A program made the position numbers and the translations under genes. DNA of 64,000 nucleotides from Clostridiales bacterium (GTDB lineage: Bacteria > Bacillota > Clostridia > Saccharofermentanales > Saccharofermentanaceae): contig JAFRQR010000008.1 of NCBI GenBank assembly GCA_017428545.1, forward strand, positions 1-64,000, read 5' to 3'. This document shows positions 54,992-64,000 of the stretch, in pieces (the first letter of the stretch is position 1; each line of letters starts with the position of its first letter). The notes beneath the pieces were generated by a model. The model saw nothing but the letters and a program-made list of their open reading frames with translations, was not told where the DNA came from and searched no databases.

Positions 54992-56572
54992 TTGGCAAAC
55001 TATTTGCTGGAAATGAGAAACATCACGAAGACATTTCCGGGTGTAAAAGCACTTGACAATGTTAATCTTCAGGTTGAACCGGGAGAGATACATGCCATCG
55101 TCGGGGAGAACGGCGCCGGAAAATCTACTCTGATGAAAGTTTTAAGTGGTATCCATCCATATGGATCGTATGAGGGTGAGATCCTTTATGATGGTGAAGA
55201 GTGCCACTTTACAGGTACAAAAGACAGTGAGAAAAAAGGTATCGTAATCATTCACCAGGAACTTGCACTCGTACCGTATCTGACGATCGGTGAGAATATG
55301 TTCCTCGGAAATGAGCGCGGCTCCGGATTTCATATCAACTGGAATGAAACGTTCGCGAAGAGCAACGAGTTCCTGCGGGTCGTAGGACTTTCGGAATCTT
55401 CCCGTACGTTGATCAAAGATATCGGTGTCGGCAAGCAGCAGCTTGTTGAGATCGCAAAAGCACTCGCAAAGAATGCAAAACTCTTGATCCTTGATGAGCC
55501 GACATCTTCTTTGAACGAAACGGAGTCCAAACATCTTTTGGATCTCATGCTTAAGTTTAAAGAACAGGGATTGACGTCGATCATCATCTCACACAAACTG
55601 AACGAAGTCTCTTATGTCGCAGACAAGATCACGGTCATCCGTGACGGTATGACGATCGAAACACTGACCAAGGGAGAAGATGACTGTTCAGAAGCAAGGA
55701 TCATTAAAGGCATGGTCGGCCGTGAGCTTTCTGACCGTTTCCCCAAACGTGAAAGCCATATCGGTGAAGTATGCTTCGAAGTACAAGACTGGACTGCTTA
55801 TCATCCGATCTATTCCGAAAGAAAGATCGTTGATAATGTCAGCTTTAACCTCAGAAAAGGCGAGGTACTTGGTATCTCCGGCCTGATGGGCGCAGGAAGA
55901 ACCGAGCTTGCCATGAGTATTTTCGGAAAATCGTATGGAGACAGTATCTCCGGTACAATCATTAAGGACGGCAAAGAGATCCATCTGAATTCCGTAAGTG
56001 ACGCTATTAAGAACAAGATTGCTTACGTTACGGAAGACAGAAAGGGTAATGGCCTTATCCTGAGTAATCCGATCAAGACCAACACGACGCTTGCCAACCT
56101 TCGGGCAGTGAGCACCAATGGTGTTATTGACCGCGATAAGGAGTACAAGGTCGCAGTCGAGTACAAAAACAAACTCAAGACAAAGACACCGTCTGTTGAA
56201 CAGCTCGTAGGTAACTTAAGTGGTGGTAACCAGCAGAAAGTCCTGCTTGCCAAGTGGATGTTTGCAAATCCGGATGTTCTGATCCTCGATGAGCCTACAA
56301 GAGGTATCGACGTAGGTGCAAAATACGAGATCTACTGCATCATCAATCAGCTGGTCAGCGAAGGAAAATCCGTTATCATGATCTCCTCGGAGATGCCTGA
56401 ACTTCTCGGCATGTGCGACCGCATCTATGTCATGAGTGAAGGAAAGTTCGTCGGTGAACTGGACGGTAAGGAAGCGACCCAGGAGAAGATCATGTCCATG
56501 ATCATCAGCTCCGACGATGCTTCCCATCTGACACGGGATGAGGATCCCGATCTTGAAGAAACAGCCATGTAA
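54992..56572 (+). CDS. mmsA: Multiple-monosaccharide ABC transporter, ATP-binding protein
   Basis: A protein of 526 residues with two ABC domains, as in all sugar transporters of the RbsA/MglA type. Domain 1 has [16 protein letters not shown] and [13 protein letters not shown]; domain 2 has a degenerate loop [16 protein letters not shown] but an intact [15 protein letters not shown] and [18 protein letters not shown] at 54992 is preferred: AAGGAGG ends nine bases before it, whereas ATG at 54986 is too close. It energises sugar uptake with the permease that follows. Confidence 0.93.
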   Translation: MANYLLEMRNITKTFPGVKALDNVNLQVEPGEIHAIVGENGAGKSTLMKVLSGIHPYGSYEGEILYDGEECHFTGTKDSEKKGIVIIHQELALVPYLTIGENMFLGNERGSGFHINWNETFAKSNEFLRVVGLSESSRTLIKDIGVGKQQLVEIAKALAKNAKLLILDEPTSSLNETESKHLLDLMLKFKEQGLTSIIISHKLNEVSYVADKITVIRDGMTIETLTKGEDDCSEARIIKGMVGRELSDRFPKRESHIGEVCFEVQDWTAYHPIYSERKIVDNVSFNLRKGEVLGISGLMGAGRTELAMSIFGKSYGDSISGTIIKDGKEIHLNSVSDAIKNKIAYVTEDRKGNGLILSNPIKTNTTLANLRAVSTNGVIDRDKEYKVAVEYKNKLKTKTPSVEQLVGNLSGGNQQKVLLAKWMFANPDVLILDEPTRGIDVGAKYEIYCIINQLVSEGKSVIMISSEMPELLGMCDRIYVMSEGKFVGELDGKEATQEKIMSMIISSDDASHLTRDEDPDLEETAM

Positions 56573-56587
56573 GGAGGGAGTGAGATA

Positions 56588-57814
56588 ATGAATTCTTCAA
56601 GCAAAACTAAAGTATTGGAATTTGTTAGAAAATACACGATGATCATCGCGTTGGTCCTTGTCACTGTTTTCTTCACGGTAAATACGGACGGAACGATGCT
56701 TCTGCCGAGTAACGTAAACAACGTTATCGCTCAGAATGCTTACGTATTCGTTCTTGCAACAGGTATGCTCCTTTGCATCCTGACAGGTGGTAACATCGAC
56801 CTCAGTGTCGGTTCTGTTGTCTGCTTCGTCGGTGCGATCGGTGCCGTATTAATGGTAAATAACGGAATGAATCCGGTCCTTGCCGTCATCCTCATGTTCA
56901 TCATCGGAACATTGATCGGTGCATGGCAGGCTTTCTGGATCGCCTATGTGCGTATCCCGCCTTTCATCGTAACCCTTTCGGGTATGTTGATCTTCCGTGG
57001 ACTTTCCCTTTCGGTTCTTAAGAACGGTAAGACGATCTCGATCGCTAACTGCAAATCATTCGTAAAGGTATTCGGCGGCGGTGCTGATTGCTACGTTCCG
57101 GATTTCCTCGGAAAGATGTTCAATGTCGGAAGTGACTTCGAGTTTAATATTACATGTCTCGCATTCACTGTAATAGCGATTGCGATCTATGTTCTTTTCA
57201 CCGTCTCCAACAGAGCCAAGAGAATGAAGAAGGAATATGAAGTTGAGAAGTTTGTTCCGTGGCTCGTAAAAATGATCGTTATCTCGATCGTTGCCGCTGC
57301 TTTCGGATTCAGACTTTCCCAGCACAAGGGTATCCCGAACGTTCTTTTGATCGTCATCGCGATCATCCTCTTCTATTCCTACATCACGGCAAATACGACG
57401 ATCGGCCGTTATTTCTATGCTGTAGGCGGTAACGAGAAGGCAACTAAGCTTTCCGGTATCAATACCAACAAGGTATACTTCCTGGCTTACACGAACATGG
57501 GTCTTCTGGCAGCTCTTGCCGGTATGATCACCATCGCCCGTCTCATGACAGCTACCGCTCAGAGTGGTCAGAACTACGAGATGGACGCTATCGCATCCTG
57601 CTTCATCGGTGGTGCTTCCGCATACGGCGGAATCGGTACGGTTCCGGGCGTTATCATCGGTGCTACTCTGATGGGTGTTATCAACCTCGGCATGAACACC
57701 ATGAGCGTTGCTCAGGAAATGCAGCAGGTAGTTAAAGGTCTCGTATTGCTCGCAGCCGTTATCTTCGACGTTGTAAGTAAGCGTGGCGGAAAGCTGATCG
57801 CAAAGAACACCTGA
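56588..57814 (+). CDS. mmsB: Multiple-monosaccharide ABC transporter, permease
   Basis: A protein of 408 residues with about ten hydrophobic helices. CILTGGNIDLSVGSVVCFVG, IVTLSGMLIFRGLSLSVL and DAIASCFIGGASAYGGIGTV are signatures of the RbsC/MglC permease family; the latter is the ATPase-coupling loop. The extended middle segment with a charged loop (NRAKRMKKEYEVEKF) is typical of the longer MmsB proteins. AAGGAGGGAG precedes the ATG. A strong terminator follows. Confidence 0.93.
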   Translation: MNSSSKTKVLEFVRKYTMIIALVLVTVFFTVNTDGTMLLPSNVNNVIAQNAYVFVLATGMLLCILTGGNIDLSVGSVVCFVGAIGAVLMVNNGMNPVLAVILMFIIGTLIGAWQAFWIAYVRIPPFIVTLSGMLIFRGLSLSVLKNGKTISIANCKSFVKVFGGGADCYVPDFLGKMFNVGSDFEFNITCLAFTVIAIAIYVLFTVSNRAKRMKKEYEVEKFVPWLVKMIVISIVAAAFGFRLSQHKGIPNVLLIVIAIILFYSYITANTTIGRYFYAVGGNEKATKLSGINTNKVYFLAYTNMGLLAALAGMITIARLMTATAQSGQNYEMDAIASCFIGGASAYGGIGTVPGVIIGATLMGVINLGMNTMSVAQEMQQVVKGLVLLAAVIFDVVSKRGGKLIAKNT

Positions 57815-57859
57815 TCTTTTAGATCAAGAAAAAGCGGTCCTGCTTTAAAGGAAAACCAG

Positions 57860-57895
57860 GAGGCTGTCTCTTTCAAAGAGACAGCCTCTTTTTCT
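57860..57895 (+). terminator. Terminator of the sugar transporter operon
   Basis: GAGGCTGTCTCTTT pairs with AAAGAGACAGCCTC (14 bp) with a one-base centre, followed by TTTTTC. Confidence 0.93.
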
Positions 57896-58096
57896 TATCT
57901 CTATTTGTTTGCGTATTTCTTATGACAAGATTGTATGAAGATTCGTTAATAACACTCTTTAAGGTTTTAGTGTTTTCTGTTGCCGGAAAATGGGGCGAAG
58001 TAGACAAAAGTCTGGATGCTTTTTTCGTTGATATTCAAAATTTGCCACAACTTGGAAGAGTGCGTTACTATAGAAATAAAGAAGGAGAGATTGAAT

Positions 58097-59053
58097 ATGA
58101 GAAAGTGTCGGATATTTCTTGGAGTTTTTCTCTTGCTTGGTATTCTTCTTAATAGCGCTGGATGTTTTCAGCGTACGAGATACATTGTGTTTTCTGATAA
58201 GAAACACATAATTACACAGGTCAGTTGTACGGATCGAGATTGTATTGGGATCGTACTCGATAATGCAGAGCTTTTAGTGTGCGATTACAAGGGGCATGAA
58301 TTGTGCCGAAAACAGTTTGAAAAGAGTATCAATCAACTGGACATCTCGTTGGAAAGCGTGTTGCTTCAGTATGCAGATGATTCGATTGAATTGTATCGTC
58401 TGGAGAATAACGATATGGAATTGAAAATCCGGCGAGAGTTTACTTCACCGGTAAAATCGGCCGAAATCGTTAGTCGGACGCGAGAACTCGACGGGCTTAT
58501 TGTGCTTTTGGAGAATGGAGACTTGTATCTATTCAAGGATCAGTCTGATTCAAAGGACTGTCTGCCATTAGATGAACATGTTAAAACAGTTGCGTGTTTA
58601 TATGATCACTTCGTATATATCAAGGATAATGGCAAAGTAGAGTTGATTTGGCAAGGTTCTTCTGATGCATGCGAAACGGATATAGATCCGGAAATTGCTC
58701 GGGATATCAAAGAATTGAAACTAGCTAGATTCAACGGAAAAGAAGGTTTTTTGGGGATAGGAACTGATCAGGTCTGCTATTTGAGTGGAATTGCTCCTCT
58801 AAGCTTGGACACGGGTACAGATATAACGAATATCAATACTGATTCTGTTTTGTCAGGAAAAGGTGTAGACTACTCTGTAGTTTATCAGGAAAACGGGAAA
58901 TGGTATTACGAAGGAATGCGGCGTGATTACGAAAGTGATATCAATCATGAAAACAGACGTCGAATCAAGCCTAAGGACGGGGAATCAATGATTCCTATTC
59001 CGGGTGGCGTCATCTTTTATACGGATCACGAGGTTCGGATCCAACTGATATAG
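58097..59053 (+). CDS. Lipoprotein of unknown function, AT-rich
   Basis: A protein of 318 residues. Signal and lipobox LNSAGC near residue 23 follow a good AAGGAGAG site. The outer part is built from repeating short strand units (for example IVLDNAELLVCDYKGHELC, LLENGDLYLFKDQSDS) like a beta-propeller. No family recognised. Codon use and base composition differ from both neighbours: the gene is clearly AT-richer with codons such as TTG, ATA and GTA, suggesting acquisition by transfer. It has no evident operon partner. Confidence 0.7.
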   Translation: MRKCRIFLGVFLLLGILLNSAGCFQRTRYIVFSDKKHIITQVSCTDRDCIGIVLDNAELLVCDYKGHELCRKQFEKSINQLDISLESVLLQYADDSIELYRLENNDMELKIRREFTSPVKSAEIVSRTRELDGLIVLLENGDLYLFKDQSDSKDCLPLDEHVKTVACLYDHFVYIKDNGKVELIWQGSSDACETDIDPEIARDIKELKLARFNGKEGFLGIGTDQVCYLSGIAPLSLDTGTDITNINTDSVLSGKGVDYSVVYQENGKWYYEGMRRDYESDINHENRRRIKPKDGESMIPIPGGVIFYTDHEVRIQLI

Positions 59054-59161
59054 TTTTCTACCATTTGGAAATTCAATGTAATTGCGAAATACCTTCTGAT
59101 AATGGTAAAATATGCGGAAGTGGCCGAATCGGTCATTAAGATGGAAAAAGGAGCTTCTGAC

Positions 59162-59911
59162 ATGTTTTCGATCGTCATGCCTGCCTATAACGAGGGTGAG
59201 CATATTTATGAAAATCTTCTGAAGACGAATGAGATCGTATCTTCGTTCTGTGATGATTTTGAGATCATCTGTGTCAATGACGGAAGTTCTGACAATACGG
59301 AAGAACAGGTAAAGAAAGCGTCCGAAAAGTGTCCGGATATCAAGCTTGTGACCTATCCGAAAAACGGAGGTAAAGGCTACGCGATCAAAAAGGGCGTAGA
59401 GGCCTCTAAAGGCGATAGGATCGCTTTTTTGGATGCTGACCTTGATCTGTCCCCGGATCATTTTGAAGACTTCCTTTCCCATATGGACAGCGAAAAGGCC
59501 GATGTCGTCATCGGATCGAAGATGCATAAAGAATCCAAGCTTGAGTATCCCTTCTTAAGAAAGTTTATCAGCTTCGGCTACTATGTGATGCTTAGAGTGC
59601 TTTTCCATCTGAAAGTGCACGATACGCAGACGGGCATCAAAGTCTATAAGGCAGACATCCTGAAAGAAATCGTTCCGGGTGTCATCACGAAGGGGTTTGC
59701 TTACGATATCGAACTTCTTGCTTGTGCCAACGAGATGGGCGCGAAGATCATCGAGAGACCGATCCGCCTGGTATTTACCAGAGAAGGCGGCTTTTCGCGT
59801 ATCCGTTTTAAGGATATCTGGCAGGTATTTAAGGATACATTTAAGATCAAAAGAAAGATCCGCAAAATAAGAAAAGAAAGAAAAAATGCCGCATCCCGAA
59901 AGGTCTTGTGA
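59162..59911 (+). CDS. Family 2 glycosyltransferase
   Basis: A protein of 249 residues with a GT-A fold: VIMPAYNEGEHIY-type opening (FSIVMPAYNEGEHIYENL), ICVNDGSSDNTEEQV, and the metal-binding AFLDADLDLSPDHF. The later HDTQTGIKVYKADI and RPIRLVFTREGGFSR resemble dolichol- or undecaprenyl-phosphate sugar transferases. The C-terminus is very basic and there is no membrane helix. ATG at 59162 has AAAGGAG upstream. It opens a cluster with glf and a second transferase. Confidence 0.9.
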   Translation: MFSIVMPAYNEGEHIYENLLKTNEIVSSFCDDFEIICVNDGSSDNTEEQVKKASEKCPDIKLVTYPKNGGKGYAIKKGVEASKGDRIAFLDADLDLSPDHFEDFLSHMDSEKADVVIGSKMHKESKLEYPFLRKFISFGYYVMLRVLFHLKVHDTQTGIKVYKADILKEIVPGVITKGFAYDIELLACANEMGAKIIERPIRLVFTREGGFSRIRFKDIWQVFKDTFKIKRKIRKIRKERKNAASRKVL

Positions 59912-59927
59912 GAAAGGCGGAAATGCT

Positions 59928-61052
59928 ATGGAAAAGCGATATGACTATCTGGTAGTCGGAGCCGGTCTTTATGGTTCTGTATTTGCGCGGGAAGCGAAAA
60001 AGTGCGGCAAGAAGGTGCTCGTTCTAGAGAAGCGTCCGCACGTTGCAGGAAACGTATTTTGCGAGGATGTGGAGGGCATTAAGGTACATAAGTACGGCGC
60101 GCATATCTTCCATACCAATAACAAAGAGGTGTGGGAGTACTTAAATCAGTTCACGGAGTTTAACCGCTTTACCAACAGCCCGGTGGCAAACTATAAGGGT
60201 GAGCTTTATTCGCTTCCTTTCAACATGTATACCTTTAACAAAATGTGGGGCGTCATCACTCCCGAAGAGGCCATGGCGAAGATCGAAGAGCAGAAGGCCG
60301 AAATGGCGGGAAAAGAACCTTCTAACCTTGAAGAACAGGCGATCTCCCTGATCGGAAGAGATCTTTTCGAAAAACTTGTAAAGGGCTATACCGAGAAGCA
60401 GTGGGGAAGAGACTGTAAGGATCTTCCTGCGTTTATCATCAAGCGCCTTCCGGTGAGACTTACTTTCGATAACAATTACTTCAATGCGCTATATCAGGGC
60501 ATCCCCGCCAAGGGCTACACCAAGATGGTGGAAAATATGCTCGACGGGATCGAAGTGCTTCTGAATACCAACTATCTCGATGACAAAGAGAAATGGAATG
60601 AAATGGCGGATAAGGTCGTATACACGGGACCGATCGATGCGTATTTTGATTACTCGCTGGGGTATCTTCAGTATAGATCCGTTCGTTTCGAAAACAAACT
60701 TCTCGATATGCCGAACTTCCAGGGAAATGCGGCGGTAAACTATACCGACCGTGAAACCCCGTGGACGCGTATCATCGAGCATAAGTGGTTCACTTTCGGA
60801 AAGGACGAAGACGGAAACGATCTTCAAAAGACGGTCATCAGCCGCGAGTACAGTTCCGAGTGGAAGCCGGGCGATGAACCCTACTATCCGGTCAACGATG
60901 AAGAAAACGGCAAGCTCTATGGAAAGTACAGAGAACTTGCGGATAAAGAAGCAAAGATCATCTTCGGCGGACGCCTTGGTGAGTATAAATACTATGACAT
61001 GGACGCGGTCGTGGCATCTGCGCTGTCTATGGTCAAAAAAGAACTGAAGTGA
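59928..61052 (+). CDS. glf: UDP-galactopyranose mutase
   Basis: A protein of 374 residues. The FAD-binding GAGLYGSVFAREAKKCGKKV and VLEKRPHVAGNVFCE, the HKYGAHIFHTNN loop and later GRLGEYKYYDMDAVV are the signatures of this enzyme, which turns UDP-galactopyranose into UDP-galactofuranose for cell-surface glycans. ATG at 59928 is favoured over one at 59886, which lies within the preceding gene. Flanking glycosyltransferases probably use its product or build the same polymer. Confidence 0.96.
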   Translation: MEKRYDYLVVGAGLYGSVFAREAKKCGKKVLVLEKRPHVAGNVFCEDVEGIKVHKYGAHIFHTNNKEVWEYLNQFTEFNRFTNSPVANYKGELYSLPFNMYTFNKMWGVITPEEAMAKIEEQKAEMAGKEPSNLEEQAISLIGRDLFEKLVKGYTEKQWGRDCKDLPAFIIKRLPVRLTFDNNYFNALYQGIPAKGYTKMVENMLDGIEVLLNTNYLDDKEKWNEMADKVVYTGPIDAYFDYSLGYLQYRSVRFENKLLDMPNFQGNAAVNYTDRETPWTRIIEHKWFTFGKDEDGNDLQKTVISREYSSEWKPGDEPYYPVNDEENGKLYGKYRELADKEAKIIFGGRLGEYKYYDMDAVVASALSMVKKELK

Positions 61053-61081
61053 TACATTGGAAGTAGACTGGAGGAAGAAAC

Positions 61082-61798
61082 ATGGACGATCTTTATATTG
61101 TCATGCCGGCATATAACGAAGAAGCCAATATCGAGTCGGTGATCTCTGCCTGGTATCCTGTTTTAGAAGGAAAAGGTGAAGGCTCCCGTCTGGTGGTCGC
61201 GGACAGCGGAAGTGTGGATAAAACGCATGAGATCCTTCTTTCCCTGAAGGAAAAGTATCCGAAGCTTGAAGTTCTTCCGGACACGCTCAAACAGCATGGC
61301 CCGAAACTGATCGCGCTTTATAAGTACGCGATCGGAAAAAACGCCGACTTCATCTTCCAGACAGACTCTGACGGACAGACGGATCCGGCGGAATTTTCTG
61401 CTTTCTGGGATCTTCGAAATGAATATGACGCGATCCTCGGTAACCGTGTCGTAAGAGGTGACGGAAAATCCAGAAAGTTCGTCGAGAATTTCCTGTGCTT
61501 CCTTCTCCGGCTTCACTTCGGCGTCAAGGTCAAGGACAGTAACGCGCCGTTCCGTCTGATGAGATCTTCCCTCGTCGGTAAGTATGTCGGAAGGTTTCGG
61601 GAAGACTATAATCTTCCGAACGTCATGCTGACGACATTCTTTGCTTACTATAAGGAGAAGTATACACTTCGCGAGATCACTTTTAAGCCCCGTCAGGGCG
61701 GAAAGAACTCCATTAACATCAAGAAGATCATCAAGATCGGCTGGGCGGCCCTTGCCGATTTCCGAGCATTTAAAAAGGAGATGAAAGCCTCGAAATAA
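61082..61798 (+). CDS. Family 2 glycosyltransferase
   Basis: A protein of 238 residues with YIVMPAYNEEANIESVI, VVADSGSVDKTHEIL and FIFQTDSDGQTDPAEF, a GT-A sugar transferase. RVVRGDGKSRKFVENFLCFL and APFRLMRSSLV resemble polyprenyl-phosphate-linked sugar transferases. It starts 29 nt after glf with GGAGGAAG upstream. It is a diverged relative of the transferase at 59162. The 10-mer AGTGCTTTTC starts two bases after its stop codon. Confidence 0.88.
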   Translation: MDDLYIVMPAYNEEANIESVISAWYPVLEGKGEGSRLVVADSGSVDKTHEILLSLKEKYPKLEVLPDTLKQHGPKLIALYKYAIGKNADFIFQTDSDGQTDPAEFSAFWDLRNEYDAILGNRVVRGDGKSRKFVENFLCFLLRLHFGVKVKDSNAPFRLMRSSLVGKYVGRFREDYNLPNVMLTTFFAYYKEKYTLREITFKPRQGGKNSINIKKIIKIGWAALADFRAFKKEMKASK

Positions 61799-61819
61799 GA
61801 GTGCTTTTCAAAAAAAAGG

Positions 61820-62962
61820 ATGAAAGAAAAGGAAAAAGACGAAAAGATCAAAGGTCTCGGTTCTGCGAAACTGAAGCTTTCCCCAAAGGAAGAAAAAGAG
61901 AAGGAGAACGCCGAGGAACCTGAAAAAACATATAAGGTCCCGGAACTTAAGGAGAAGGTACTTCCGGATCCTTCTATCGAGAAGATGACCAAAGCAGAAG
62001 CGCTTGCTTATTTCGACCTGCCGGAATGGGCGAGTAAGAAGGACCTGGACGATCAGTTCTGGAAACTCGGAAAGACCTACAGAGCAAAAAACGACGAGCA
62101 GAAACTTGCCGATATTGCTTGCGCATATAGTATCGCCAGCGGCGAGCGTGACAGAAAGCAGAAGGAAGAAAAAGAAGAGATCGAATCCAAACACTTTCTC
62201 GGCAAGTCCCAAAAGGAATGGCAGAATATCTGGCATTACTACTGGTGGGTACCTGTCATCGTGGCTGCAGCCATCCTCTTTGTTTCCGCTTTCATCAAGG
62301 TGTATTTCCTCGAGCCGAAAGTCGATCTTCGTGTCGCTTCGATCGGACACTTCGAGTACGACGATGCTTTTCTGTCGGCTTTTTTCAGCGAATATACGGA
62401 GTTGAAAAACCCGGATCTGCAATACGCGGATGTCGTTTCCGAAAACAGTGAAGGCGCAAAGACGGATTCACTGGCGGTACAGAAGGCGTCCGGCATGATG
62501 GCGGTCCATCCGGATGTTTTGGTCTTTGATATGCCGAGTGCCCCGGTCTACGTCAACAGCGGGGATCTTCAGATCATGGATGAAGAATACGAGAAAATGA
62601 AGGCGACCTGGTCAGAAGAAGACCTGGCAAGGATCGAGCCGTATGTTTATTCCAGAGCAAGATTTTACGAAGATTATGTAACGAACATGCCGGAGGAATA
62701 CAAGGAACAGATGGATCCTTTAGAGCCGCAGGATTATGAAGATCACGTCTACGGATTTATCATCCGTGACAAAGTCGATCAGCTGTCGCTCGGTTTTGAT
62801 GTCCTTTGGAAAAAGGAAGATTCCGCGATCATTGTCGGTGTCGGCGCGGGAAGCGGTGATCTGGACAAGGCGATCGATATGTGCGAAATGATCCTTTCCA
62901 ATATCGATACCATGAGAGATACATACGAGAAGACCTATCCGTACGCCAATACGGATGACTGA
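61820..62962 (+). CDS. Membrane protein with degenerate J-like domain
   Basis: A protein of 380 residues. The first 55 residues are a lysine/glutamate-rich tract. Residues about 60-118 (AEALAYFDLPEWASKKDLDDQFW then LADIACAYSIASGERDRKQ) follow the helix pattern of a DnaJ J-domain, but the HPD motif is missing (YRAKND in its place), so it would not stimulate DnaK. One membrane helix (about 140-165) leads to a 215-residue outer domain of unknown fold. No ribosome site with normal spacing precedes ATG 61820, although AAAAAAAGG abuts it. Confidence 0.6.
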   Translation: MKEKEKDEKIKGLGSAKLKLSPKEEKEKENAEEPEKTYKVPELKEKVLPDPSIEKMTKAEALAYFDLPEWASKKDLDDQFWKLGKTYRAKNDEQKLADIACAYSIASGERDRKQKEEKEEIESKHFLGKSQKEWQNIWHYYWWVPVIVAAAILFVSAFIKVYFLEPKVDLRVASIGHFEYDDAFLSAFFSEYTELKNPDLQYADVVSENSEGAKTDSLAVQKASGMMAVHPDVLVFDMPSAPVYVNSGDLQIMDEEYEKMKATWSEEDLARIEPYVYSRARFYEDYVTNMPEEYKEQMDPLEPQDYEDHVYGFIIRDKVDQLSLGFDVLWKKEDSAIIVGVGAGSGDLDKAIDMCEMILSNIDTMRDTYEKTYPYANTDD

Positions 62963-62967
62963 GGTGC

Positions 62968-63687
62968 TTATTCTTCTTTCAAAAGACGGATATCTTCATC
63001 GGAGAGTGCATACATTTCTCCGGGAAACTGGCCGTCTTTTAGTTTTAATGTGCCGATACTTTCCCGATGCAGAAGCTCGACCGATCTTCCTGTTGCCGCA
63101 AGCATGCGTTTGACCTGATGGGTCTTTCCTTCGGTCAATGTCAGCCGGCACTGCTTACCGGGAAGAAGTTCCAGTTTTGCGCTCTTGAGTTTTTCGGGCG
63201 CATGTCCCTTTTCACAGAGCGTCATTCCCTTTTGGAAAAGCACTACTTCTTTTTCGGTGAGATCAGATCCTGAATAGGTCACGAGATAGACCTTTTCACG
63301 GTGCCATTTCGGACTTGTGAGACGATGCGAAAGCTCGCCGTCGTTCGTAAGAAGCAAAACGCCGGTCGTATGGTAATCCAGTCTTCCGACCGGGGAGATC
63401 TTTTTGGTCTTAAGCTGTGACGGGAGAAGATCGCCGACGCAGGGGAGACGGTCGTCGCTCATGGCGGTCAGATACCCGTCGGGTTTATTCAGACAGAAGT
63501 AAAGGTACTCGCTGCTTTTGACCTCTTCACCATCCAAAGTGATGCGAGATCCCATTTCTTCCGTGACGGAATATCCCGGATCACGGATGACTTCACCGTC
63601 GATCATGACGCGGCCTTTGCGAAGGAATTCTTTGACTTCGGATCTGGTTCCATATCCCGAATTTGCCAGCAATTTGTCTAATCTCAT
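62968..63687 (-). CDS. rRNA pseudouridine synthase, RsuA/RluB family
   Basis: A protein of 239 residues. An S4 RNA-binding domain (MRLDKLLANSGYGTRSEVKEFL) precedes the catalytic domain with the signature VGRLDYHTTGVLLLTNDGEL carrying the catalytic aspartate, and LTEGKTHQVKRMLAATG. It isomerises a uridine in 16S or 23S rRNA; which one cannot be told. ATG at 63687 begins the S4 domain; the frame continues upstream to 63900 but that part is not domain sequence and crosses the divergent promoter. Confidence 0.92.
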   Translation of the reverse strand: MRLDKLLANSGYGTRSEVKEFLRKGRVMIDGEVIRDPGYSVTEEMGSRITLDGEEVKSSEYLYFCLNKPDGYLTAMSDDRLPCVGDLLPSQLKTKKISPVGRLDYHTTGVLLLTNDGELSHRLTSPKWHREKVYLVTYSGSDLTEKEVVLFQKGMTLCEKGHAPEKLKSAKLELLPGKQCRLTLTEGKTHQVKRMLAATGRSVELLHRESIGTLKLKDGQFPGEMYALSDEDIRLLKEE

Positions 63688-63743
63688 GGACGTATTATAA
63701 CAAAAATGCCACATTTTCGCGCGTGAAAAACGTTTCCCCGCGT

Positions 63744-63751
63744 GGTATAAT
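63744..63751 (+). promoter_or_regulatory. Extended -10 of the Smr-like gene
   Basis: GGTATAAT preceded by T gives a TGGTATAAT extended -10 element, about 30 nt before the start at 63782. GTGAAA lies at -35 distance. Confidence 0.55.
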
Positions 63752-63781
63752 ACAAATGTAAGTTTCAAAATGGGGGTAAGT

Positions 63782-64000
63782 ATGGCCGCTAGTATCATCA
63801 ATATCAAAGAAGGCATGCCGAAGGTTGATGTTGCAACCCGTAAATTAAGGTTGGAACTGAATACCCTGCGTCGTGTCGGCGTCAACCAGGTGAAGATCAT
63901 TCACGGTTATGGTTCGACGGGAAAGGGAGGTCTTATAAAGACCGCTACCCATGAGATATTGCGTACTATGCAGAACGAAGGCAAGATCAAAGCCTTCTGC
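63782..64000 (+). CDS. Smr-domain protein, 5' part only
   Basis: The first 73 residues are in the window and the gene runs off its end. MPKVDVATRKLRLELNTLRR then KIIHGYGSTGKGGLIKT fits the start of an Smr domain, where the HGxGxG loop is the signature; Smr domains are found in MutS2 C-termini and in small stand-alone endonuclease-like proteins. Here the domain is at the N-terminus, so this is a stand-alone protein. GGGGG precedes the ATG. Confidence 0.65.
   Translation, partial: MAASIINIKEGMPKVDVATRKLRLELNTLRRVGVNQVKIIHGYGSTGKGGLIKTATHEILRTMQNEGKIKAFC

Noticed and set aside
57922..58152. 76-codon frame before the AT-rich lipoprotein
   Set aside because: No ribosome site, overlaps the signal peptide region of the lipoprotein in another frame; may be a remnant but cannot be supported as a gene.
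63688..63900. N-terminal extension of the pseudouridine synthase
   Set aside because: The extra residues are not domain-like and would overlap the divergent Smr-like gene and its promoter; the S4 domain starts at 63687.

Overview
The window looks like chromosomal DNA of an anaerobic Clostridia-type Bacillota. Strong AGGAGG ribosome sites, a SAM-I riboswitch before metK, trigger factor and ClpX close together, an XRE-cupin gene beside an acyl-CoA ligase, ROK glucokinase and class II aldolase, and lipoboxes throughout all point that way. The genus cannot be fixed from sequence alone. Most of the window is dense, mainly plus-strand housekeeping sequence.

Positions 1 to about 5755 are an accessory segment that looks more AT-rich than the rest. 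It holds debris of mobile DNA (a hairpin, three 34-bp tandem repeats, two 66-bp direct repeats), a Phd-like antitoxin with a DUF551 gene, and three antitoxin-like genes with no visible toxin, one of them a HicB-DUF2442-HicB fusion. The standout is a minus-strand unit at 3640-5573: promoter, a 411-residue TnpB/Cas12-like protein whose RuvC-I aspartate is replaced by phenylalanine, a non-coding stretch with a 10-nt anti-repeat, a five-repeat CRISPR array and a terminator. It reads as a compact, probably nuclease-dead, CRISPR-guided DNA-binding system lying between a TnpB-omegaRNA unit and a type V CRISPR locus. No cas1, cas2 or transposase is visible.

The segment ends inside a Tad/Flp pilus operon (5672-9553, minus strand). 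The prepilin gene is cut just after its peptidase site and all downstream Tad genes are missing, while the fused TadB-TadC, the TadA ATPase and a TadZ-like protein remain.

9722-18366: riboswitch-controlled metK, a short RecD-like helicase, comFC, a probable 6S RNA, cysS-mrnC-rlmB and a lipoprotein gene. 18380-25466: a phosphatase, then a two-component system wrapped around three ABC ATPases and two permeases (antimicrobial-peptide type). 25463-32797: tRNA-Arg, trigger factor, a region with eight copies of a CCGATAGAA motif, a membrane-anchored ECF sigma factor with a lipoprotein, clpX and glucokinase. 32794-36156 (minus): MoxR-DUF58-DUF4129. 36294-46782: XRE-cupin, acyl-CoA ligase, valS, aldolase, polysaccharide deacetylase, and an ABC-F protein on the minus strand. 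46938-53647: leuCDB and the polyphosphate pair ppx-ppk. 53660-57895: a multiple-monosaccharide ABC transporter. 58097-61798: a lipoprotein and a galactofuranose-type glycan cluster. The end holds a J-domain-like membrane protein, an rRNA pseudouridine synthase and the start of an Smr-like gene.

A 10-mer, AGTGCTTTTC, occurs 15 times on both strands from 13.6 kb onward (about 0.1 expected by chance) and is not explained by any gene.
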